A stretch of 64,000 nucleotides of DNA, taken from the NCBI GenBank assembly GCA_943736015.1, contig OX031063.1:32980172-33044171 (forward strand). Direction: 5' to 3'. Below are positions 49,101 through 61,100 of the stretch, piece by piece. This DNA is from Tridacna crocea (lineage: Eukaryota; Mollusca; Bivalvia; Cardiida; Cardiidae). Each line of letters starts with the position of its first letter. Within the stretch, counting starts at the first letter, position 1. Below the pieces are notes generated by a model. It saw only the letters and a program-made list of their open reading frames with translations, was not told the origin of the DNA and did no database searches. A program made the position numbers and the translations under genes.

Positions 49101-52100
49101 CCGGTACAGTAAACAAATGTACCGATTGACTTGATAAATTGGCCACATTTTCCCTCTTACATCACTACCGGGGATTTAGGTAGAAATTTTATAGCAGTAA
49201 AAATATTTCGTAACTGTAAAGAACTTGACCCTTTACCAACAAATCCCATATTTTTTCATGACCCTGAGACGAAAAACTTTTGAAAACATTTTTGAAAAAG
49301 GAGAAAATGCTGGTCATCAGCACTTTTTCCCACTTCCAAACATTTCTACCACAGCAAAATAAATCGCTCTATCAAAGCCAGTTTTAATATGTCGTTTGCT
49401 TTCAGTTTGAACAAGTCTAAAATTTTGTCTTGTCGTAAAAAGTATGAAGTGTAACTATTGGCTAACATTACGACGAGGCTAAGAATAGGTTAATCGCATT
49501 CAATCTATTTTTGCAATAAAACCGTTTAACACTTACAGAAATTCAATTACTATTAACGTTGCTACCAATAGTGGATAAAGAAAACAGTCATTATGTCAGA
49601 ATACAAAAGTAAATACACTATAAAGAAAAAATAAAAAGACAAGACGTTCAGGAGTTACTTGTCAAACGATACCGACGCGGCACTGTGGAACTATATGAAA
49701 AAATTATCGTATTTTTATCATAAATGATTTTGTTTACTTTTTTCTTTTCTAAGAGGAAGATAGTGGTGGTTTTATTACATTTTTTCTTATCCATTTTGTT
49801 TTTTCATTGAACGATTTAGTCATCTTAAATCCATGAAGGAATTTATCAAAATATTATCATGGCAGTTTGATTATATAACGTTGTATACGTTCAACATTTG
49901 CTATGTAGACGATACGTAAGGAATTTGTGCCACTATTCACAATAAACCATATACTTTGTACAATTAATGACTGGGAAAACAAAAAAATTGGTGAAATTTA
50001 CATGAGTATGAAATCACATTGTCTGTTGTATATTTATGGTTCAAGGTCACGAAAAACCTTAATATCAATTCAAAGAACTAGATTTCTTTTTCATTGAAAT
50101 TGATGTAGGAAAAGACTACCACTCATGGATAACTGGGAAGACATTTTATCAACAAGACTTTGGCCAGAAAAGGTTAACTTTTCAACCTCAGTCACGATTG
50201 ACGTTATTCCGTTAGCGGAAACAAGAGTCGAGGATACCGGAAGTAACGTAATAGGAAACATTTATGATGTTGTTAGTTTTAAGAATAGTCTTAAAGAACC
50301 CCATACGGAACTCTATAATAAGTTACAAACCGTTGGTCACTTTTCCAGTAGAAAACAGTTGGGTCAAAAGAAGATACGAATTTATGACAGAAAATTCCAG
50401 AAAAGAAATACAGGAAAGGTACAGTTTTTTTTCTGATTATACGGGAAGAATATTAATCACATACAATCATCATGAATTTTCTTAAACTGCACAGGTTAAG
50501 GATTAGCAGGTATGATTTTTTATGTATCGTTATTTTATACTTATTCCAGGGAAGTGAATACGGTTTTATTTATGTAAAATACTATGTGAGCATGTTTGGT
50601 TTTGTGTCATAATGACATTCAACTCTTGACATATTTTTAAGCTATAAAAGAATCTTAAATTTGTTGGCTTTTCAGGAAAAAATGTTTCTTTTTTTTTTAA
50701 TTCGGCAATAGAAAATATGTTACTAAGCTTGCTAGAAGTAGGCATGATAAATTTTTTCTGGACTTGTTTGATACCGTATCTCAAATACATGTACCAACTT
50801 AAATAGGATCCTATAGTAATTATATCCCAGTTAAAAAGCTCATAGGAAAAATGTTTCATATAAATTGATTTGTCCAAAATACTTTCAAAAGTATTGCTTT
50901 GGTATGAAATGTATTCATTGGTCGCGTATGGTCCCACCCAGCAGAATTCGTATATTTTCTATTATAAAACTTGGAAGGTTTGCTCCGTATACTGTTTTTA
51001 GCACTAAGTGCTATTTCAACTCAATGAACAACACCGTTTATTATATTGCAAAGAAATTTCACGTGATCTAATTGGTTAACGTGCCGGGAACATATATCAT
51101 GTTCCCTGGCAAGAACCAGCCGGTTTCCATTTTGAGTGCCCCGTAACCATCACTACACGTGCAACACAACATCCAAAATGGCGGCGTCGATCGATCACCA
51201 GACTGCACATTTATGCACCAAACTGCACGTTTTAGTGACGTCAGTTTACAGTGACGTCAGTTTTCATTGAATTGTGGCACACAGAAGGGAATTTCTGTTT
51301 CTTCAGCATACTCGATTCGTAAAATCATAAAACAGGAAAATTTCGCTTAACGCGCTGTGAAGGGGTAAAAAACTTTGCAGTATAATAAATTCGTTGTACG
51401 GTCAGGTGGCAGGGGACTTGGAAACTTGTTCACAGCTGTGGTGAATCATGTCGCCACCTTCGGCTCGGGGCGACATGATTAACCACAGCCGTGAACAAGT
51501 TTCCAAGTCCCCTGCCACCTGACCGTACAACTAATATTGTTTAAGAATTGCTGTGAAATAGCATTGATAGAGCTAAGACATAATTGTGAACCAGGAAAAC
51601 ATTTGTTCGCGTATTATATAGGCCTACTTATCATACTTAAAAAGGTCTAATTTCTTTTAGAAAAAAAAGAGTGTAGCATTGAGCATTTGTACAATTCTGG
51701 GTACGCGACAGCAGAACTTAGTTTAGGAGAAAAGATGGAGAGTTTTTCTATGTTCAACCACTTTTGTTACGGTTTATCTATATTGACATTGTTTCAGACA
51801 GGTATCACTAAACTTTATAAGAAACAGCACAGCATTAGATAGCCATCATCTGGACCTACACGTATATGAGATCTACTTTAACTAATTATCTATCTCCGAA
51901 TTTGCCAGAAGTAAAAGTATTCTTAGTCTAATTTTCAAGATTTCATTCATGAATTTCAAAGTAATACAAATTCTGATATGCAAATAAAAATTGTACAGCC
52001 AATGATAAGTTGTGTTATTTTCTAAAACTAGCATAAAACTAAGAATAAAATTTAGAATGAGTGAATAGGGTCCAAAGAGTTGCCTATTCTAAGTAAGCCA

Positions 52101-55100
52101 TCCTCTGCAAAAAGAAGGACATAATTCATTTGCCCAAAGTATCAACCCAGGTCCGCCTGTGCCGTACACACAGGGGGATCTGAGCCAATGTGATACAGAG
52201 AAATTACCCTCCCCTTCAAAATGACCCATGGGTCATTTAACAACGTAGAAAAATGTGTCACATGAGTCATTCCACAACGTAGAAAAATGGCCCGAGCCAT
52301 CATTCCACGTAGAGAACTAACCCTCTGGGATCATTTCTCTAGGTAGAATAATGACCCGGATCATTCCTCGACGTAGTGAATTTCACCGCGTAGAAAAATG
52401 ACCCATGAGTCATTTCACAAAATAGAAAAATGACCCATGAGTCATTTTACAACGTAGAAAAAAGACACATGGGTCATTTCACAACGTAGAGAAATGACCC
52501 GGGTCATTATTCTACGTAGAGAAATAACCCTCTGGTGTCATTTCTCTACGCAGAATAAAGACCCAGTCATTCTTCTATATACGTAGTAAATGACCTGTGT
52601 GTCATTTTGTAGGTAGAGACATTTCTCTGCATTACACCGAAAACTTTTTACTTGTCAAAGGACAATTCTACCTCATTTTTCAGTCCCTTGTGAGACAAAA
52701 TAGGTTTCATGGATCAAAGATTATGGCTTGCTTGGTATCATGCATCATAAAGATGCTGTATACCCTCTTTACCAAAGCATGGCTTAACTCTCTCACACAA
52801 ACCCGACTTTTAACGACCCTGGAGTAGAACGCTTTTGAAAACATTATGGGAAAAGGAGAAAATGCTGGTAACCACCATTTTCTCCTTTTCCTACAATGTT
52901 TTATGCCCTGTCACAGACAAATTTCATCTTTGAGTCACATTTAATTTGTCATCTGCAAAAGCTTTCAATTTAGACAAGTGTAAATTTTTATTGTTTGGTA
53001 AAGAGTTAATTAATATTTTGTATCTTCCAGCCATTGGTCAGATTTAGACGGGCAGTGAAAATAGTACAGCTGTTACTTAAAGCTACCGGAAACAGACGGT
53101 ATGTTTTTGGTTGATAATGCTATATTGTTCGTCTTTCTTCAGCCTCTTTCACAATCATTTAAACTCGACGTCTTTTGACGGTTAAAATTAGAATCCATTG
53201 TATCTCAGACTGAATTTTTGTCTAACAGGCTAGACTAAAACAGCAGGCTATATAGTTCCGAGATCAGATTGCAATTTCTGATCATGGTCTATATCATCCA
53301 TCTCCAAACGTTCATGTTTCGCTTGAGACGCTGCAATGATTAAAGAATATGTATATACCATTAATTGACCTAACAATAACCTAATTTTGACAAGCACAAC
53401 AAAGACTGCAAGTCAGATTTTTCAGTTTAGTTGATTGACTGATTGATGTATATAACATAAGCCATATGCAATAAAACATAGGCCATCTGCAACAAAAGTA
53501 AACAGATTTCCTATTTCCTAATCTTGCACAGGCGAAATCCACAACAAGATCAAGTGTCCTGGACGCAGATAGCAGATGAACAGAATACGGCCAGACGATC
53601 TTATGATCTCTTTGGAATTTCATTTGATCCTTCTATATTTAAAGCCAGACGTGAGGTGAGTGTCAATGGCGTATTTGTGTTTCAAAGATACGGGTTGCAA
53701 AATGTGCACTTTTCGCACTCAAAGAACTTTTTAAGGTAGTAGACTCATATCACTTCTAGTGCAACACGGAATAAAGTTTCTTGATACTTTATACATTCGG
53801 ATTTATACAGATATTTTACTTATGCATATTTTAACCAACCAGAAATTCCTGTGATGTCTATCTTGTTAATCATTTGTTGATACTTTTGTGAAATTTCAGA
53901 AATGGGGCGTAATTATTATTTCCATTTGTAATGAGAATATAGTGGCTTTGGATTTATAAATGATAATTCAAAGAAGGAAATAAGGAAAAGATGTGGCTCG
54001 AATCTAAGTAGTACAATAATATACAGTCAGACATAAGTTAAGCATCACCAAAACTGACCAGCAATAGCCCATGTGCTAAGACCAGCATTACTCATGCCCA
54101 CAATTTGCCATTTCTGGGCTTGGGAAAATTTTCTGGTTGTCATCCTTTCTTTTGGCTCATAAAGCAGCCTGTTAAATGTCTAGTGGGTGCATGCATAGCT
54201 TGAAAATATATCAAATAAAGGTTATCCATTAAAAAAAATTATGATAAAATTTGTTCGGGTGATGCTTAACTTATGTCTGACTATATAATTATTCTTTTCA
54301 GTCATAGCAAATTTTTAAGAATAATATTATAGTAGAAAGAGCTGTTTTCTTTTACCGGTCTACTACCTTAATTCAAAATCATAATCTGCTATTCTTGCAT
54401 AGAAACCTTAACGCATGTTCTTTACAGACTGTGCTTAAAGGTATTACCATCCTTATGCTTCTAGTTCAATATGAAATAATATTTTCACGTGAGTTGATCA
54501 ATAAGAATTATATTACTACATATTTTCCACATTTCTTACAGACCGGAATTTTCTTTGACGTCTATCTTGAAATTATTTTTTGATACTTTTATTAGTTTCC
54601 TGAACAGGGAGATAATTATCATTGCCCTTTATACTGAGAATATAGTGGATACGTTTGTTTTGGGAAGGGTGGGAAATATTGTGGGAAAAGGAGAAAATGC
54701 TGGTTTTCAAAAGGTCAAGATGTTTTCAAAAGGCTTCTTTCTCAGGGTCGTCAAAATTCGGGATTGTGTTATAAAGGGTTAAGGTGTAATCTTTAAATGC
54801 TTTTTAATCAAACAAGTCTGAATTTTTATCGTGTGTTAAAAAAGAGCAGTGTAAAATAAATGAAAAGCGGCAGTTCATTGTGTGAAAACTTTTCAGCTTT
54901 GGGTGTCACAATGAGGGCAGGTTGGGGATATTTTTTACTTGATCTAGCGCTGGAGAATTAATTTGTTATAAGAATGTGTAACGTGTCACATATTTGGCCA
55001 ATTGTTTAGCAAATCTTATTACGGAACAGATTAGATGCTATAGAGAATTTGCCACCCAAATATCACAACGATACATAAATGATAAATCGTATCTCCTTTT

Positions 55101-58100
55101 ATCTCAATGCCCTTGTCATCGACGTCGTCGAAGTCGTCAAAGCCCCAGGCTCTGTACAGTGTATACGATGCATGTGTATCTTTTAATTGGTTTTTTTCGC
55201 AAATTCGTTAGTCTATGTGGTCAACATGAGACATCTGACTTTAACCTATTGACCTTGACATTAACATAGCTCAACTATGCTTTACTTTGATTATCTTACT
55301 AGGTTTGAAGATCTTCAGTCAAAGCCGTGTCTACCTATTGTCTATGCAATTTTTAGTGTGTTGAAGGCCACTGCGAACTTGACGTTTGACTGATTCAGCT
55401 CTGAATCAATAGATATTGTAAGGAATTCATGGTTATAATCTAAAACAAGGTTGAAATCAAGACCTAAACATGTAGATCACGGACTACTGATGCCCTTTTT
55501 GCTGAAATCGCAGAGCCACTGTAAAATTAATCGTAGCTGCATTTAATCAATATTCTGTAAAAGGGGCATTATTATACAATGGTAATCATGCAAAACAGAT
55601 TAGCCCACTGTTTGGGTGAAACAACAACTGAATGGGTATGAAACCTTTGCGAAAAGATTCATGGGTCAGAGAATGAAAAACTGACATTGCTTGGAGTTTT
55701 ACGGTTTCGGAGAAGTGCATTAGTACTTTTAGTACTTAATACTTTGTGTTACGTTACGATAAACATAGATATAATCCCACCTATTTTAGAAAAGTCTCGG
55801 AAATGAAGCAAAAGCTATTCTGTGTCTGGAGCCTTCCCAAAGAACAGAAGATCAGCTGAAGTTGGCCCTGTTAGCACTCAATCAAACAGTGGAAGCTTTT
55901 GGAGAGTTCCCTATAAAGTTACAGAGATCATTGGCCAGTGTTGGCTGGTACGAAAAGTAAGCAGAATTTTACCTTCATTCTAAACCTTTTTTTAACTAAA
56001 CAAGATGAAGAAACCTCGTCGAACAAGGAGGAAATGCTTATTACTAGCATTTTCTCCTTATCCCACAATGTTTTCTACCACTTTAAAGCCATTTCAAAGA
56101 GTTGAGCCACATTAATCATACGAAAATGATTTCAAACGGTATAGATCAACGATCAAACTGCATGCTAGAAATGTTCTGTAGGCTAGGAATGTTCTGCATG
56201 CTAGGAATGTTCTGTAGGCAGATTTGTGTATACGAGACCTAGATCGCACAGATACGTGCAGCGGCCTTAGATACCTAAATAACTTAACAACTTGTTAAAC
56301 AACTTGTTAAACAACTTTAAATAAAGTATCTTTCAAGCAAATAGGGAAACACCGAAGACTGCTATTTCAAACTTATTTCCTTGAGAAAAAAATATTTGAA
56401 GGGCAGTGTAGATCTATGATCAGACTGGACGTTCTGTGTAGTCTGATCTTGATCTACACTGTTCGCAAAAGGTCCGTGAATGGGTTAGTTGACTCTCAAC
56501 AGAACATTCCAATGTTTCTATGGCCCTGGGGAATAAGAAATGAAAGAAACAGCTGAATGGTGTGGGTAGGTATCATGGCGTCCTTGACATTACTTGAATA
56601 CTGTTGTAAACAATTCCAATCGTTGAAGGACTGAGTTAATGCTTTATACTGAACGACGAAATTGTAGATTTCTCCAAATTAGTGGCATTTCAATACGATA
56701 GATTATATTTGACCCACATTAGAGAACTTGTCTCAGAAATAATAGAAAATAATGTGGGAAAAGGAAAAAATGACGTGTCATCATCAGATTTTTTGCCTTT
56801 CCTCAGTATGTTTTCAAAGGATCTATATAACCCATTACCACACAATCCCTACCTTTGACGCCCCTGAGAAAGAAGCCTTTGGAAAACATTGTGGGAAAAG
56901 GAGAAAATGTTGGGTACCAGCATTTTCCCTCTATTCCCACAATGTTTTCTACCATTCACTAAACAAATTTCAAATTTTCAGTCACTTTTATTTTGTCGTC
57001 TGCAAATGCTTTCGATTTGGACAAGCCTAAAGTATTAATGTTTGGTATTGAGTTAATGTGTTCTTTGTAAAGTACCGTCATAAGGACTATGTCCAATATC
57101 TTACCCGTCAGACTAATGCAATTTTAGATGCCAGATGCGGTGAGCGAGATTTTCAAACGTCGATAAGGGTCAAATTTTCATATTTGACAGTGAATCAGTT
57201 ATTTTGTATCTAACCTTGTGAAATACCGGGTCAAGTTCGCAGACATTATTCAGGTACCGGGTTAAATTTCGCGACATAATAATTTCTTTAGTTCCCTTTG
57301 ATATTCCAATTAAGTTGTTATGTTATAAACACATTATAACAGGTATTTTTTCTTATATCTTTTTTACTTTTATTACGATCACGTGCAACGCGACATTGAC
57401 TTGCACGTGTTCATTCTTTTTTTTTTTTGAAATAATAATAAAAAATCCTTGAAAGCTTCCCTGAATAGGAAATAAAAAGCACCTTTTGTTTTATACTGGA
57501 GAAGATTTTATTTCGATCACATAACATCCGTTGTTCTCAACTCGTCCAAAATATAGACTGGTTTTTCAGTGTACTCATCCAATACAATTCAGTGTTGTAC
57601 CCACGTATCTAAATAACCTCATACTAAGGCCTGACAAAATAAGACGACACAACCTGCAGTCTGATCTTGTATACAGTATATATATGAAATCCGACAATAC
57701 CCATGTTTTCCCAATGGAGGCTGACAGTTTGATGATGCGGTGGCGTAAACACCTTATAGAACCATTTTTGTAATAAAATGGCTTTTTGCAATAAAACTTT
57801 CGGTTGAAATTTTAACAGCTGTTCTATTGCAAAAACAGTTCTTACAAACACCCATACATTTAGGTCATGTGTACTGTACAATACAACATAGATGTTTAAA
57901 TAAATACCTTATTATTTAAATACCTTATTATGTAATGTTGTCTTCATTTTTAACTTTGTAAAGCATAGTGGTCTAGATTGTAAAGCAATTGAAATCAATC
58001 ATATCTTTTTTATGTTCTTCTTTTCAGCTTTGAAGCAAAGCGGGTTATTATACGTCAAGGTCATATGGCAGACAATTTTTACTTTATTCTGTCAGGGACG

Positions 58101-61100
58101 GGTAGGTGCTCTAACACGTGTTTCATTCCATACTGGTGTTTATTTTTTGAATACGTACCATGCAACGTTTGTGTTACATTTGTGCGCAAGAACAAAGACA
58201 ATTTTTCATAGGCCTAATGCGCTTAGTACACCTATTTAAGCGATCCTGCAGTTTCGTTACTGATTCTTCACAGAACATTATTTTCAAATCAAACCTGATT
58301 CAGTTTGTACCGCAGCTAAGTTCAGATGACGTGAAATTCCATTCAGTCGCGATGTCTCTTGTAAATCTTTTAAAGAAATACGAGGAAAATTTGCCCTGAG
58401 AATTACTGAGCTGGCGACGATACAGTTCAACGAAAGCCTGGTAATATCAGCGTCATTCGATATACGGCCACACAGTGATGTAATTCTGTACAGAGTGACG
58501 TCATTCTGTATACATGTAACGTAGGTAAGAAAGAAAGTAAGTTAGTCAGTGGAGTGTAATCTGCATCCACATGTTACTCGAAGTTGAACTTGTTTTTCTT
58601 TCATTTAGAGTTGGTCATGTAAGACTAAATCTTCTTTCGAAATAACCTTCTGTCAGCCGTGTCCTTGCGAGGCTTTTGAGGTGAACCGAAGATATGTATG
58701 CTATAACTGTCTATGTCTATTTTACCACTCTGTTTCATTTTTAAATACCTCGTTTTATTTCATGCTTTCCGGTAGGATATCGAGAAATAGCAGTGAAAAT
58801 ATTTTTCGATCTTACACTGGTACCACCAGTGAAAATACCGATTTTCACGTTCTTGTTGCCTAGGTAAATTGCGCGTGCCTAACAACCAGATGGGAAATAT
58901 GACGTCATATACCTTACATTTCTCGCGCTTGACGTAACGTTGCTATGCGGGAGGGGTACGCCACCGGGAATAAGGGAAAAGAACTGTACTGAATTTTGAT
59001 AAAGCTCCACCCAGAAAGGGTAAAAAGCATAAAATAAATAGAATATTTGTATTTTTCGGATAAAGATCGAAGTTTATTTCATCTCGTGAACACCATCGGT
59101 TATATTTTCACTCGTGGCCACTCGATGAAATAAATTTTGATCTTTCACCGAAAAATACAAATATCCTCTATTTATTTCATGCTTTCCGGTAGGATATCGA
59201 GAAAAAGCAGTGAAAATATTTTTCGATCTTACACTGGTACCACCACTGAAAATACCGATTTTCACGTTCTTGTCGCCTAGGTAAATTGCGCGTGCCTAAC
59301 AACCAGACGGGAAATATTACGTCATACATTTCTTGCGCTTGACGTAACGTTGCTATGCGGAAGGGTACGCCATGGGGGATAACGGAAAAGAACTCTACTG
59401 AAATTTGAAAAAGCTCCTCCCAGAAAGGGTTAAAAGCATGAAATAAATAGAATATTCGTTTTTTTCGGTAAAAGATCGAAATTTATTTCATCTCGTGAAC
59501 ACCATCGTAATATTTTCACTCGTGGCTGCCCCACTCGTGAAAACATTACCGATGGTTTCCACTCTATGAAATAAATTTCGATATTTCACCGAAAAAACCA
59601 AATATCCTCTGTATATATAATATTGCACAATGTGTGGCATATCTAGCGACGCTTTTGTATTTTCAGCTGTCGTGACCATCCTTGAGACCAACAAAGATAC
59701 GGGTGAACAATCTATTAGAACGGTTGCATTTTTGAGGAAAGGAAACAGTTTTGGGGTAATATGTTTGTAGATCTACATTTTCATAGCCAGTGTAATGCAG
59801 AGAAATGACCCTCCCCTACAAAATGACCCATGGATAATTTCTCTACGTAGAGAAATGACCCAGAGGGTTATTCATAAGCCATATAGACTTCTTAAGCATA
59901 TTGATCAAGTCTCGTCTTTAGGGCATTTTGAGTCTCGGTGTTCTCTATTTATCGAAAACTCAGTAACACTATGGTCACAATGTGAAACTGCCGCCTGCCG
60001 ATTTTTAGACATCGGTGGATTCTTAAAATTACATGCCGCCGGTCGATTTTTTACAAATCGGTGAGAGTGGTCATAAATAACTGCCAGTAAAAGGCCGCCT
60101 GGCGGGTTCCGGGCTTCGGCAGGCAGTTTCTTAAGTTCGAGGGGTGTGATCAGGGTGTCGGCCGGTGGCAGTTAGGCGATAGTCCGGCAGCCGTCGAATT
60201 TTACCTGCCACCGCCCGGCGGCCTGGCGGACTCCGACCAGTTACAACTGACACCGGCCGGCGATCGGGCGTTCGAACTGCCACCGACAGGCGCCCGCCCG
60301 ATAATCTGACGGCAGCAGGCTGGTTTACGGGGGATATATATAGCTAGATTGCTCTCGTATCACTGCAAAGTATTATTATCAACCACAAGATAAATAGATC
60401 TAATTTTTAAGAAAATTTTCCTTCCAACAAGTTGCCCGCTAAAGGCAAGGGGCAAGACAAAGCGCCAGCACCGAAGCGCAAGAAACCAGAGCCCAACCCA
60501 GCAATACGCAAGTCTCTGAGTCGCCCTGGGGCTGTTAGAATCGCCATGACGACAATTTCTTATTTTGAATAGCCTCGGATTTATATTCAGTGGCCCGGGA
60601 GTCTGCACTCGGCAGATCGCTATCCTGCCACCTACCAACACCGACAGCCGCCTTCCATCTGCTTTTCAATCTCCGCCCTGCCGCCGGCAGATATTTTGAA
60701 ATCGCACGGTGGCATGTCGGTAGCATAACGGTAGCAGGCCGGATGCTGGAGAGTGGCAGTTAGTTCCTACCGATCGCCGGCCGAAGATTGAAGGCCCTCG
60801 AACCCCGTGACGACCGAGTAAAAATCGCGCTGCCGCCCGTCTGCCGCTTGATTGCCACCGCGCGACGACGAAATGCGCCCGGCCGGCGCCCTGACGACAG
60901 CCACAATTGGAAAAAATCGGCCGGTGGCAGTCAGAATTTTAACTTTTTCTTAAAACTTCAGCGGCATCCTAGCGGCGTCTAAAATGCTGCCGATTGTGCC
61001 TGCCACCGAGCTGCCACCGGGCTGCCACCGGCCGAATTTGAGTGAAAACTGGCAGTTACCACGCCGGCAGGCGGCATTTACTGATTTGGTATTAGGTGTA

